From NCBI RefSeq assembly GCF_008017415.1, contig NZ_VRSV01000001.1:1612001-1676000 (forward strand): DNA of 64,000 nt, read 5' to 3'. Below the pieces are notes generated by a model that saw only the letters and a list, made by a program, of their open reading frames with translations, ran no database searches and was not told the origin of the DNA. A program made the position numbers and the translations under genes. Source of the DNA: Microbacterium hatanonis (GTDB lineage Bacteria > Actinomycetota > Actinomycetes > Actinomycetales > Microbacteriaceae). Below, in pieces: positions 48,732 to 57,106 of the stretch; position 1 is the stretch's first letter, and every line of letters begins with the position of its first letter.

Positions 48732-49520
48732 TTCCGGGCGCGCGGCCCGCCGACGCGCCAGGTCGTCCAGCAGCGCGGCGAACGCGGGGATGTCGGAGAC
48801 CGATACGGTCGCGGCCGTCTCGTTCGTGCCCACGTGGACGCCGAGATCGCCGTCCGACAGGCTGCGCAGAGCGTCTTCGTCGGTGACATCGTCTCCGGCG
48901 AACAGCACGGCCGTCGATCCCGTCTGCTCGCGGAGCGCGGCGACCGCGGAATCCTTGCCCTCGTGGCGGAAGGCGAACTCGACGATGTTCTGACCCGTTC
49001 GGCGGCGCCACGTCGGAGCCTCCGCGGCCATGATTGCGTCGACGGCGTCGTTCGCGGCGGCTCGGGTCGCGGCGTCGTCCGCTTTGCGCGTATGAACGGC
49101 GAAGCCGAAGGTCTTCGGCTCGATCCAGACACCGGGGCGCTCGGCGACCGCGGCCTCGGCCTCGGCGAACAGCCGGTCGCGGAGGCGGACGTCGTCCGAC
49201 TCCTCCTGCGGCTCGATGGCCCCCTCCCCCGGGCGCCAGTACTCGGCACCGTGCGATCCGGCGAGCAACCACGGCGAGTCGTCGCCGTGCTCCGAGATGA
49301 CGCGGAGGTCGGACAGGCTGCGACCGGAGACGAGCGCGACCGTCGTGTCGGGCAGCGCCGCCAAGGTCTCCAGGGCAGAGCGGGCGGCGGGCAGCATCCG
49401 CGACTGCATCGGGTCGTCGGCGTGCGGTGAGATCGTGCCGTCGAAGTCGAGGGCGACGAGGAGGCGGGGCGTCGCCGCGAGAGCGTCGAGCGGTGCGTCG
49501 TAGGTCGGCATGATCGTCAC
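48729..49520 (-). CDS. otsB: Trehalose-6-phosphate phosphatase
   Basis: HAD-superfamily phosphatase of 263 residues. The catalytic motif I is LDFDGTIS, motif II region LVSGRSLSDL, and the metal site GDDVTDEDAL; GSHGAEYW is typical of OtsB. The GTG overlaps the otsA stop (GTGA); an ATG three codons later is also possible. Produces trehalose from the product of OtsA. Confidence 0.94.
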   Translation of the reverse strand: MTIMPTYDAPLDALAATPRLLVALDFDGTISPHADDPMQSRMLPAARSALETLAALPDTTVALVSGRSLSDLRVISEHGDDSPWLLAGSHGAEYWRPGEGAIEPQEESDDVRLRDRLFAEAEAAVAERPGVWIEPKTFGFAVHTRKADDAATRAAANDAVDAIMAAEAPTWRRRTGQNIVEFAFRHEGKDSAVAALREQTGSTAVLFAGDDVTDEDALRSLSDGDLGVHVGTNETAATVSVSDIPAFAALLDDLARRRAARPE

Positions 49521-50932
49521 TCCACCACCGATCCGGGGCCGTGGAAGACGGCCAGGGCCTCGAGGAACTCGCGTGACCAGTCCTCGACGTCGTGCTCGCG
49601 CACCCGACGCCGCAGGGCGCGCATACGCCGCCCCTGCTCAGCCGCCGGCATGTCGATCGCGCGCATGATGGCGTCCTTCAGCCCGCCGATGTCGTGCGGG
49701 TTGATGTGGATGGCGCTGCCGAGCTCGTCGGCGGCACCCGCGAACTCGCTCAGGACGAGAACCCCGCGGTTGTCGACGCGGCTGGCGACGTACTCCTTCG
49801 CGACGAGGTTCATCCCGTCGCGCAGTGCCGTGACGAGCATCACATCGGCGGCGAGGTACAGCGCGACCATCTCTTCGCGCGGATACGCCTGGTGCAGGTA
49901 TCTGATGGCGGTGTGGCCCATCGTGTCGTAGTCGCCGTTGACGCGGCCGACGGCCAGCTCGATCTCGTCGCGCAGCTGCACGTACGCCTCGACCCGCTCG
50001 CGGCTCGGACTGGCGACCTGGACGAGCGTCACGTCGTCGACCGACACGCGACCGTCTTCGAGCAGCTCGCCGAACGCTTTCAGGCGGTGCCGGATGCCCT
50101 TCGTGTAGTCGAGACGGTCGACCCCCAGGAGGATCTTCTTCGGGTTTCCGAGGCTCTCGCGGATCTCGACCGCACGCGCCTGGATCTCGGGCCGCTGTGC
50201 GAGCTCGATGTAGGAATCGGCGTCGATGGAGATCGGGAACGCCTTCGCCAGGGCGCGGCGCGTTCCGCCCTGACCGTCGGGCACCGTGATGCCCGACGCC
50301 TTCGTCTCGTACCTGAGCTGCCGGCGAACGGCACGGGCGAAGTTGCCCGCGTCGGCCACCCGCTGGAAGCCGATGACGTCGGCGCCGAGCAGCCCCTCGA
50401 GCACCTGCCGACGCCACGGCAGCTGCGAATACAGGCCGTACGCCGGGAACGGGATGTGGTGGAAGTAGCCGATGGTGAGGTCGGGGCGCGCTTCGCGCAG
50501 CATCCGCGGCACGAGCTGCAACTGGTAGTCCTGCACCCAGACGATCGCGTTCTCGTCGGCTGCCTCCGCGGCCGCCTCGGCGAAACGCCGGTTCACCCGC
50601 ACGTATGCATCCCACCATTGACGGCGGTACCGAGGGGCGGCGATCACGTCGTGGTACAGGGGCCAGATCGTGTCGTTGGAGAACCCCTCGTAGTAGTTCT
50701 CGATGTCGTCCGCGGTCAGCATGACCGGCACCAGGTGCGATCCCTCGAATTCGAAGGGCTCCAGCTCGACGTCGGGCTGACCGGCCCACCCGACCCAGGC
50801 TCCGTCGGCCTTGCGCATCACCGGCTCGAGGGCCGTCACCAGACCTCCGGGCGACCGGCGCCACGGCTCGTCATCACCCGACCGATCGACGGGAAGTCGG
50901 TTTGCGACGACGACGAAATCGGCCTTGGTCAC
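49517..50932 (-). CDS. otsA: Trehalose-6-phosphate synthase
   Basis: GT20 retaining glycosyltransferase of 471 residues using UDP- or GDP-glucose and glucose-6-phosphate. Motifs: VVVANRLPVDR at the start, HHIPFPAYGLYSQLPWR, DRLDYTKGIRHRL, and ALRDGMNLVAKEYVASR. The GTG at 50932 is chosen because it gives the family N-terminus and has GAGGAG 8 nt upstream; the open frame runs 24 codons further. Translationally coupled to otsB. Confidence 0.95.
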   Translation of the reverse strand: MTKADFVVVANRLPVDRSGDDEPWRRSPGGLVTALEPVMRKADGAWVGWAGQPDVELEPFEFEGSHLVPVMLTADDIENYYEGFSNDTIWPLYHDVIAAPRYRRQWWDAYVRVNRRFAEAAAEAADENAIVWVQDYQLQLVPRMLREARPDLTIGYFHHIPFPAYGLYSQLPWRRQVLEGLLGADVIGFQRVADAGNFARAVRRQLRYETKASGITVPDGQGGTRRALAKAFPISIDADSYIELAQRPEIQARAVEIRESLGNPKKILLGVDRLDYTKGIRHRLKAFGELLEDGRVSVDDVTLVQVASPSRERVEAYVQLRDEIELAVGRVNGDYDTMGHTAIRYLHQAYPREEMVALYLAADVMLVTALRDGMNLVAKEYVASRVDNRGVLVLSEFAGAADELGSAIHINPHDIGGLKDAIMRAIDMPAAEQGRRMRALRRRVREHDVEDWSREFLEALAVFHGPGSVVE

Positions 50933-51033
50933 GGAAATTCTCCTCGCTGGGCGGAATCCCAGGCTAACAGCGGGAGGAAGACGGCCCCGGCGGATGCCTG
51001 TCAAGCCTGCGTCGGGTACGCTCCCCGCCCCGG

Positions 51034-51039
51034 TAGCGT
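51034..51039 (+). promoter_or_regulatory. Putative -10 (TAGCGT) for the gene at 51047
   Basis: TAGCGT with a 7-nt gap to the ATG at 51047. The gap contains GAGGG but too close to the ATG for normal use. Confidence 0.38.
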
Positions 51040-51046
51040 GAGGGTC

Positions 51047-51304
51047 ATGCGCAAGTACATCTTCGGAACCGGTCTCCTGAGCGCCATCACGAGCGGACTC
51101 ACGCTCTTTCGGAGCCTGCGCAGCAACGAGCCGTTCACATGGCGGACGGCGCTGGGCTGGCTGAGCTGGGGAATCACCCTCGCCCTGGCGATCGGCGCGG
51201 TGGTCGACACCCGCCGTTCGGCCCGCGGCAAGCTCATCGCCGGCGACTCGCCGCTGTCGAAGGGCGAGCAGAAGCGCCTGCTCAAGGAGCGCGTGAAGCG
51301 GTAG
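51047..51304 (+). CDS. Small hypothetical membrane protein
   Basis: 85 residues with two hydrophobic segments (about 5-20 and 36-53) and a strongly basic C-terminal tail (SPLSKGEQKRLLKERVKR). No family recognised. It is divergent from otsA and 38 bp ahead of a MarR gene. Confidence 0.65.
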   Translation: MRKYIFGTGLLSAITSGLTLFRSLRSNEPFTWRTALGWLSWGITLALAIGAVVDTRRSARGKLIAGDSPLSKGEQKRLLKERVKR

Positions 51305-51330
51305 CCCATACCAAGGTTATATATCCGCGT

Positions 51331-51336
51331 TATGCT
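51331..51336 (+). promoter_or_regulatory. Putative -10 (TATGCT) for leaderless marR-like gene
   Basis: TATGCT with a 6-nt gap to the ATG; the region is unusually AT-rich, with GGTTATATAT about 15 bp upstream that could hold the -35 or a MarR operator. Confidence 0.5.
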
Positions 51337-51342
51337 TATTGC

Positions 51343-51774
51343 ATGACGCGTGCAGAAGACATCCAGCGGCTGATCATCGCCGCGAGCGCACTCACCCGCA
51401 TGGCGGCGCTCACCCTCGACAACGAGACTCCATCGGCGCAGTGGCGCACCCTCAAGCTCCTTCGCGACCAGGGTCCGCTCCGAGTCGGCGAGCTCGCGGT
51501 GCTCAGCCGCATCTCGCAGCCCGGGATGACGCGCCTGGTCGGCCAGATGGTCGATGCCGGCCTCCTCGAGCGGGCGCCGGATGCTGCGGATTCCCGTGCG
51601 ACCGTCGTCTCTGCGACGGACGCCGGTGACGACGCGCTCGACGCGTGGCTCGCGCGGCTGCAGGACGCGCTCCTGCCATTCTTCTCCGACCTCGACGACG
51701 ACGACTGGGAGGCCGTCCGACGGACGGCGGATCTCATCTCACGCAAGACCGCGATGTCGGAGGCCGTGCGATGA
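51343..51774 (+). CDS. MarR-family transcriptional regulator
   Basis: 143 residues, winged-helix fold: VGELAVLSRISQPGMTRLVGQMVDAGLLERAPDAADSRATVVSATDAG shows recognition helix and wing. It is coupled by ATGA to an MFS exporter, which it probably represses. No Shine-Dalgarno sequence; leaderless start likely. Confidence 0.9.
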   Translation: MTRAEDIQRLIIAASALTRMAALTLDNETPSAQWRTLKLLRDQGPLRVGELAVLSRISQPGMTRLVGQMVDAGLLERAPDAADSRATVVSATDAGDDALDAWLARLQDALLPFFSDLDDDDWEAVRRTADLISRKTAMSEAVR

Positions 51775-52997
51775 GCGCCGCCCCCACCACGAGCGTCTGG
51801 CGACAGCCCGCCCAGGTCTGGGCTGTCGCGTTCGCCTGCGTCGTCGCCTTCATGGGAATCGGTCTCGTCGACCCGATCCTCCCGGCCATCGCCGATTCGC
51901 TGCAGGCGAGCCCCGTCGAGACCGAGCTGCTCTTCACGAGCTACCTCCTGGTCACCGGGCTCGCGATGCTCGTCACCAGCTGGGTGTCGAGCCGTATCGG
52001 CGCGAAGCGCACCCTGCTCGTCGGGCTGGCGCTCATCGTCGTGTTCGCCCTGCTGTGCGCGTTGAGCGGCAGTGTCGAGGCGGTCATCGGATTCCGCGCC
52101 GGCTGGGGTCTGGGCAACGCGCTGTTCATCTCGACGGCGCTCGCGACGATCGTCGGCTCCGCGAGCGGAGGCAGCGCCGCGGCGATCATCCTCTACGAGG
52201 CAGCCCTGGGGCTGGGCATCGCTATCGGGCCGCTCCTGGGGGGCCTCCTCGGGGAGGTCAGCTGGCGCGGGCCGTTCTTCGGCGTCGTCGCCCTCATGGC
52301 GATCGCGTTCATCGCCGTGCTGCTCCTCCTCCGGGGGAAAGAGGCCAAGCCCACGCCGACGCGACTCTCGGCACCGATCCGCGCTCTGCGGCAGCCGCCT
52401 CTCGCCGTGCTGGCGATCACCGCGCTCTTCTACAACATCGCCTTCTTCGTGCTGCTGGCCTTCTCGCCGTTCCCCCTGGGCTTCGGCGCCATGGGGATCG
52501 GCTTCACGTTCTTCGGGTGGGGCGTGGCCCTTGCGGTCACCGGCGTCTGGGTCGCCCCGCTGCTCCTGCGGACGATGCGCCGCACGACCGCGATGCTGAT
52601 CGTGCTGCCGCTCCTCGCCGTCGACCTCGTGGTCGCCGGGTTCGTGGCCGGCTCGCCCGCGGCGCTCGTGACCTGCATCATCGTCGGCGGCCTGCTGCTC
52701 GGTCTCATGAACACGGTGCTCACCGAGTCGGTGATGGAGGCGACCGACCTCCCCCGCTCGGTCGCCAGCTCCGCGTACTCGGCGGTGCGCTTCCTCGGAG
52801 GAGCCGCCGCTCCCCCGCTCGCCGCACTGCTCTGGCACGCGTTCAACGTCAGCGTTCCGTACTGGTTCGCCGCCGCATCCATCGCTCTCGCCATCGTCAC
52901 CCTGTTCGTCGGTCGCGGCGCTCTGGCACGGATCGACGAGCGCGAAGCGGATGCTGCGGAGGAAGGCGCAGCGATCCTCGTCGGCGACGCCGCCTGA
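51771..52997 (+). CDS. MFS transporter, probable drug exporter (DHA1 type)
   Basis: 408 residues and about 12 hydrophobic segments. FMGIGLVDPILPAIADSLQASPVETELLFTSYLLVTGLAMLVTSWVSSRIGAKRTLL has the DHA1 layout with motif A in the 2-3 loop; the EEG/ADAAEE-rich tail is cytoplasmic. The ATG overlaps the MarR stop, a typical regulator-efflux pair. Substrate unknown. Confidence 0.88.
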   Translation: MSAAPTTSVWRQPAQVWAVAFACVVAFMGIGLVDPILPAIADSLQASPVETELLFTSYLLVTGLAMLVTSWVSSRIGAKRTLLVGLALIVVFALLCALSGSVEAVIGFRAGWGLGNALFISTALATIVGSASGGSAAAIILYEAALGLGIAIGPLLGGLLGEVSWRGPFFGVVALMAIAFIAVLLLLRGKEAKPTPTRLSAPIRALRQPPLAVLAITALFYNIAFFVLLAFSPFPLGFGAMGIGFTFFGWGVALAVTGVWVAPLLLRTMRRTTAMLIVLPLLAVDLVVAGFVAGSPAALVTCIIVGGLLLGLMNTVLTESVMEATDLPRSVASSAYSAVRFLGGAAAPPLAALLWHAFNVSVPYWFAAASIALAIVTLFVGRGALARIDEREADAAEEGAAILVGDAA

Positions 52998-53123
52998 CGC
53001 TCGCCCGATCAACACTCCGGGGCTCCGGTCCACCTCGTGCTGCGGCATTCCGAGGTGGATCGGAGCCCTTTCGCGTTGATTCGAAGACCGAACCCGGGAG
53101 CGCCGGCCTGCCCCGAAAAGCGA

Positions 53124-53158
53124 AAAAGCCCCGGAAACTGGCGAGAGTTTCCGAGGCT
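53124..53158 (-). terminator. Terminator of tRNA-Lys
   Basis: Stem arms 53128-53139 and 53146-53157 (12 bp, one mismatch) with a 6-nt loop; on the minus strand the stem is followed by TTTTTCG, a good intrinsic terminator just after tRNA-Lys. Confidence 0.85.
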
Positions 53159-53164
53159 GATCCG

Positions 53165-53237
53165 TGCACCCCCTCGGACTTGAACCGAGAACCCACTGAT
53201 TAAGAGTCAGTTGCTCTGCCGATTGAGCTAGAGGTGC
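53165..53237 (-). tRNA. tRNA-Lys (anticodon CTT)
   Basis: 73-nt cloverleaf: GCACCTC pairs with GGGGTGC, anticodon arm CTGAC-TCTTAAT-CAGTG region gives anticodon CTT, T arm CTCGG-TTCAAGT-CCGAG. Discriminator A, no encoded CCA. Confidence 0.95.
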
Positions 53238-53323
53238 GTGGAGCGCCGGGGTGGAGCCCGGCGAACCGAGGGTTTACATTACCAGTCCTTACCGCTCCCC
53301 GCGAATCGAGGTCGCCTCGCCGG

Positions 53324-53329
53324 TATCGT
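53324..53329 (+). promoter_or_regulatory. Putative -10 (TATCGT) for the phosphatase gene
   Basis: TATCGT with a 7-nt gap to the GTG at 53337. Confidence 0.42.
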
Positions 53330-53336
53330 GGAGCCT

Positions 53337-54173
53337 GTGTCCCCCACCGAGGTTTCTTCCCCCGTGCCCGGCAGTACCTTCGCAGACGACCTCTCGCTCG
53401 CCCTCCGGATCGCGGATGCCGCGGATGCGGTGTCGATGAGCCGCTTCGACGCGGCCGACCTCGACGTGCAGACGAAAGCCGACGATTCCGCGGTCACCGA
53501 GGCGGACCTCGCGACCGAGCGGGCCATCCGCGACCTCTTGGCTGCGGAGCGCCCCGACGACGGGGTGTTCGGAGAAGAGTTCGGCGTCTCGGGCAGCTCG
53601 ACCCGTCAGTGGATCATCGATCCGATCGACGGCACCTCGAACTACCTGAAGGGCATTCCCGTGTGGGCCACCCTGATCGCCCTCGCGGTCGACGGCGTGC
53701 CTCGGGTGGGCGTCGTGAGCTCACCGTCGCTCGGACGCCGCTGGTGGGCCGCTGAGGGCGGCGGAGCATGGACGAACACCCCGGAGGGCGACAGCCGCCG
53801 CATCCACGTCTCGACGGTCGACACGGTTGAGAAGGCGAGCGTCAGTTTCCAGAGCATCGAGCAGTGGGATGCGGCGGGCAAGCTCCCCGCGTTGCTGCGG
53901 CTCTCGCGCGCCGTCTGGCGCGACCGCGGGTACGGCGATGCCCTGCCCTACATGTGGCTGGCTGAGGGCCGGCTCGAGTTCGTCGCCGAATTCGGCGTCA
54001 AGGAGTACGACCTCGCCGCGCTCGTGCCGGTCATCCACGAGGCCGGCGGAAGATTCACCTCCTTCGATGGCGAGGACAGCCTCGCGGCACGGTCGTCGCT
54101 CGCGACGAACGGCGTGCTGCACGCGGACTTCCTCGATCTGATCCACACCGACGGAGCGGACGCCGCTTCATGA
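53337..54173 (+). CDS. Inositol-monophosphatase-family phosphatase (histidinol-phosphatase-like)
   Basis: 278 residues of the Li+-sensitive IMPase superfamily. DDSAVTEADLATERAI, GEEFG and the metal site IDPIDGTSNYLKGIPVWATLIAL are the signatures; C-terminal EYDLAALVPVIHEAGG replaces the usual WDxAA. Many actinobacterial members serve as HisN (histidinol-phosphatase), and the KADDSAVTEAD context fits that group, but no his genes are nearby. The GTG at 53337 is chosen from the -10 spacing and protein length; coupled by ATGA to the next gene. Confidence 0.85.
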   Translation: MSPTEVSSPVPGSTFADDLSLALRIADAADAVSMSRFDAADLDVQTKADDSAVTEADLATERAIRDLLAAERPDDGVFGEEFGVSGSSTRQWIIDPIDGTSNYLKGIPVWATLIALAVDGVPRVGVVSSPSLGRRWWAAEGGGAWTNTPEGDSRRIHVSTVDTVEKASVSFQSIEQWDAAGKLPALLRLSRAVWRDRGYGDALPYMWLAEGRLEFVAEFGVKEYDLAALVPVIHEAGGRFTSFDGEDSLAARSSLATNGVLHADFLDLIHTDGADAAS

Positions 54174-54745
54174 CCGCCGTGCGGCGCAGCATCCTCGCAA
54201 CGCTCTCGCTCGGGGCGACCTCCCTGGTACTCGCGGCGTGTGTCGCGGCTCCCGCGGCCACCCCGACCACCCCTCCGCCGTCGAGTTCGCCCAGCACTCC
54301 CCCGGCGGCCTCGCCTCAGCCGAGCGCGAGCGCGACATCGGACGCCGACGCGACGTGCGCGTCGATCCTCCCCGCACCGACCGTGGCCGACTTCGAGGAG
54401 CTCGGCTGGACGGCCCAGGAAGGACCCTTCTACGCCGGCGGCGTCGAGCTGGCGGACGGGATCCAGTGCACGTGGGGCGACTACTCGGTCGCGACCGATC
54501 ACGTGCAGATCTACGGCTGGGCTCCGATCACCGACGCCGCCGCCTCCACGGCGAAGAACGAGCTGCTGTCGGGTGGATGGCGCAGCGAAGAGAGCGCGGA
54601 CGGCCTGTACATCACCGAGAGCGCCGACACCGCCATCGCGACCGATGCCGAGGGGTACGGGATCACCTACCTCTTCGGCGACGGATGGGTCACGATCTCC
54701 GACACCAAGCAGGGCCTGCTGCTCATCGAGCGCCCCGCGAGCTGA
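54170..54745 (+). CDS. Hypothetical secreted lipoprotein
   Basis: 191 residues. Signal peptide with lipobox LAAC (Cys at about 24), then a Pro/Ser/Thr-rich linker to about residue 55 and a globular domain with Cys pairs (CASILPAPTVADFEELGW; IQCTWGDY). Function unknown. Start overlaps the phosphatase stop (ATGA). Its 3' end overlaps the convergent acyltransferase by 23 bp. Confidence 0.75.
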   Translation: MTAVRRSILATLSLGATSLVLAACVAAPAATPTTPPPSSSPSTPPAASPQPSASATSDADATCASILPAPTVADFEELGWTAQEGPFYAGGVELADGIQCTWGDYSVATDHVQIYGWAPITDAAASTAKNELLSGGWRSEESADGLYITESADTAIATDAEGYGITYLFGDGWVTISDTKQGLLLIERPAS

Positions 54746-55817
54746 CGATCCCGGATGCGGGGGACGGCGTCGCCCTGCGCGCTTCCGGCGCCCGGTGCAG
54801 CCACGGCGCGCGATACATCCACGGAGCCACGCGCTGCACGAGATGGTGCAGCGCGAGGGCGGCGGCGACCACGATCGCGGTCACCGCGACCGGGTAGACC
54901 GACGAGACCAGCGGGTTGCCGAAGATCGCTTGAGCGACCTCCCGCGGGAGCAGTCCGATCAGAGCGTCGACGGCGATAGCGAGGGGCAGCTGCACGACGT
55001 AGATCGGCAGGGTGCGGCGGCCCACCCATACCGTCGACCGCGGGAGCAGTCCCTGCGCCTCGAGAAGCTTCAACAGCGACACCACCGCCGTGACCCCGGC
55101 CACCGTCGAGAGCAGCAGGTAATTGGTCCACAGCATCCGACTCTCGGCGTCGTGCATCGCGTTCACGCCCGCCATCAGACCAAGGGCCCCGGCGAGGACG
55201 AGAGGGGCGCTGCCACGGATGCTGCGCAGCAGACCCGGCGCGTAGGCACCGAGCAGGAAGAACACGAGGTACTCGGGCATCGGCGTGCGGTCGAAGAAAT
55301 CCGGCAGCCGGTCGGTGAAGGCCGACCATGACACCCACGCCGCGCCCGCCAGAGCGACGGGGGCGATGCGCGCGCCCGCCTTCGCGATCGTGAAGTACGC
55401 GGCGAGAGCGACGAGGAACCACAGGTTGTTCGGGGCGTACGTCAGCTGCGCGGCGAGCTCGCGCACGGTCGAGGCGGCCGCTGTGCCGGCGTGAGGGACG
55501 AGGAGGAAGAACAGCGTCTGCGCAAGCAGCCACACGGCGTACAGGTAATACAGACTCAGCGTGCGGGTGCGCAGCACCGTGCCCCACGGACGTGCGATGG
55601 CGCTCGCGGCGAAGTACCCGGCGATGAGGAAGAACAACGGCATGCGCACCGGGAGCAGCAGGTCGCGGAACTCGATCCACGCGCTCTGCGCCGGCCCCCA
55701 CATCGTCCAGGTGGTCTCCGGACCCTCCTGCAAGAACACGTGCCCGAGCACCACGGCGAGGATCGCGAGCCCTCGGGCACTGTCAGCCCAGAGTTCGCGG
55801 CGCGCGGGGAGGATCAT
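54723..55817 (-). CDS. Acyltransferase family 3 membrane protein
   Basis: 364 residues with about ten hydrophobic segments; LWADSARGLAILAVVLGHVFLQ and RMPLFFLIAGYFAA resemble the OafA/YrhL-type acyltransferase-3 fold, with the conserved His in LGHVF and Arg before MPLFF. Such proteins O-acylate surface glycans or lipids; the substrate is unknown. AGGAA lies 8 nt before the ATG. Positively charged C-terminal tail. Confidence 0.85.
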   Translation of the reverse strand: MILPARRELWADSARGLAILAVVLGHVFLQEGPETTWTMWGPAQSAWIEFRDLLLPVRMPLFFLIAGYFAASAIARPWGTVLRTRTLSLYYLYAVWLLAQTLFFLLVPHAGTAAASTVRELAAQLTYAPNNLWFLVALAAYFTIAKAGARIAPVALAGAAWVSWSAFTDRLPDFFDRTPMPEYLVFFLLGAYAPGLLRSIRGSAPLVLAGALGLMAGVNAMHDAESRMLWTNYLLLSTVAGVTAVVSLLKLLEAQGLLPRSTVWVGRRTLPIYVVQLPLAIAVDALIGLLPREVAQAIFGNPLVSSVYPVAVTAIVVAAALALHHLVQRVAPWMYRAPWLHRAPEARRATPSPASGIVSSRGAR

Positions 55818-55989
55818 GCGTCTCGTTCCTGTCGCAGCCTCAGCGGGGCGACATGTCGGATGGAGCGCGGCGGCGGCGGCACGCGAAGAACGACGGACCG
55901 GGGGGACGGTCGTTCATGATTTTCCCATAGTTCGCACGGGGCGCTCGTCCGTCGACTCGGGATCACCCTCGCGTCGGAGGGCAGGCCGC

Positions 55990-56256
55990 TCAGCGGTAGG
56001 GGTTCACGGCGTCGGCCGCCGCCTCCCGATCCGCGCCCGCCGCGTGGCCCTGATCCCATGCGTCTCCGCGAGCTTCCAGGTCGCGCGAGAGCGCGTCGGT
56101 GTCGAGAATGCGACGGGCCAGCCGCACCCACTCCCCCCAATGGGCTTCGACGGCCGCACCATCGGACTGCGCTCGCACCTCCCACCTCTCCGGGGCGGTG
56201 CTGGGCGCGATGGACAACCCGCCGACGCTGAGACGGTCACGACGCGGATCGGACAT
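55990..56256 (-). CDS. Hypothetical protein downstream of paired palindromes
   Basis: 88 residues, soluble, no family recognised (WEVRAQSDGAAVEAHWGEWVRLARRILDTDAL). AAAGG lies 7 nt before the ATG, supporting the frame. The gene starts 22 bp downstream of two TATCAG palindromes, so it may belong to the same regulon as the SatD-type gene. The gap to the acyltransferase gene (172 bp) shows nothing clear. Confidence 0.62.
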   Translation of the reverse strand: MSDPRRDRLSVGGLSIAPSTAPERWEVRAQSDGAAVEAHWGEWVRLARRILDTDALSRDLEARGDAWDQGHAAGADREAAADAVNPYR

Positions 56257-56277
56257 GGCACGACCTTTCTGATTCGC

Positions 56278-56296
56278 TATCAGCCTCAGACTGATA
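56278..56296. promoter_or_regulatory. Palindrome TATCAG-n7-CTGATA
   Basis: 19-bp inverted repeat with perfect 6-bp arms, in the leader of the gene at 56256. It is centred 28 bp from a better copy at 56306. Confidence 0.6.
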
Positions 56297-56305
56297 ATCG
56301 GCGAA

Positions 56306-56324
56306 TATCAGCTCTCAGCTGATA
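56306..56324. promoter_or_regulatory. Palindrome TATCAGCT-CTC-AGCTGATA
   Basis: Perfect 8-bp arms with a 3-nt centre, overlapping the last codons of the membrane protein gene at 56315. The half-site AGCTGAT recurs at 57773-57779 in the satD promoter, making it a candidate operator for that regulator. Confidence 0.62.
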
Positions 56325-57106
56325 CGAAGACCCTCGGGGGTGGCGCCCACGGCCCACAAGAGGCCCGCCGACGCAAGCGCGATGGCCCAGCTCGCCATGC
56401 TGCCGACGAGGAAGTACTCGGCCTGCGTGCCGCCGGCGTTGTCCTTCTGGATCTCGGGGAAGCGCACGATGCCCTTGGCGGCGATGAAGGCGGCCAGCAG
56501 AGCGACGGCGCTCGTGAAGATCAGGCCGACGACGAACAGGCGCTCGAGGGGTCCGATGAGACGGCCCCCTCGCAGCTGCTTCGTCATCACCGCCGGCTCG
56601 GGCGGCGCCGGGCGACGGAGCCGTGCGATGAGCCCGCGCCGAGGGACCGGAGCCGTCACGGCGACGACCGACGTATCGGAGCGCTCGCTCTGAAGGGCGA
56701 CCCGCACGACGATGTTGGCCGATTCGAGCAGGAAGCATGCGACACCCACGGCGAGCACGGTCTTGCCGACCGTGGCCGACCCGGCCGCCTCCCCCGCCAT
56801 CCACCCCTCGGCACTGGCGGGCGCCCAGACGACGAACGCAACGACCGCGATCGAGAGACCGACCACGGGCCAGAAACTCGCGATCGCCGCATCCTTCGTG
56901 CTCGGCATGAGTGCCAACCAGGCCAGTGCGATCACTACAAGCGTGATCGCCAGGGGCCACGTGACGACGGCTGTACCGAGCCCCGCGACGAGGAGCACCA
57001 CGACGACGCTGGCCCCGATGCGCGCGGACCGCGAGCCGCGACCGAGAAACTGCCGCGCGAGATCGGCCACACCGACGCTGAGGAGAAGAAGGCCCGCGGC
57101 GATCAT
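56315..57106 (-). CDS. Hypothetical membrane protein coupled to SatD-type gene
   Basis: 263 residues with about seven hydrophobic segments and a central basic/Pro-rich cytoplasmic loop (RRGLIARLRRPAPPEP, near 160). No family recognised. The ATG overlaps the stop of the SatD-type regulator (ATGA), so the two almost certainly act together; it may be the membrane output or sensor of that system. Confidence 0.75.
   Translation of the reverse strand: MIAAGLLLLSVGVADLARQFLGRGSRSARIGASVVVVLLVAGLGTAVVTWPLAITLVVIALAWLALMPSTKDAAIASFWPVVGLSIAVVAFVVWAPASAEGWMAGEAAGSATVGKTVLAVGVACFLLESANIVVRVALQSERSDTSVVAVTAPVPRRGLIARLRRPAPPEPAVMTKQLRGGRLIGPLERLFVVGLIFTSAVALLAAFIAAKGIVRFPEIQKDNAGGTQAEYFLVGSMASWAIALASAGLLWAVGATPEGLRIS

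Noticed and set aside
56004..56261. Alternative minus-strand frame overlapping the gene at 55990-56256
   Set aside because: Arg/Pro-rich shadow composition; the other frame has a ribosome-binding site at correct spacing and better amino acid balance.
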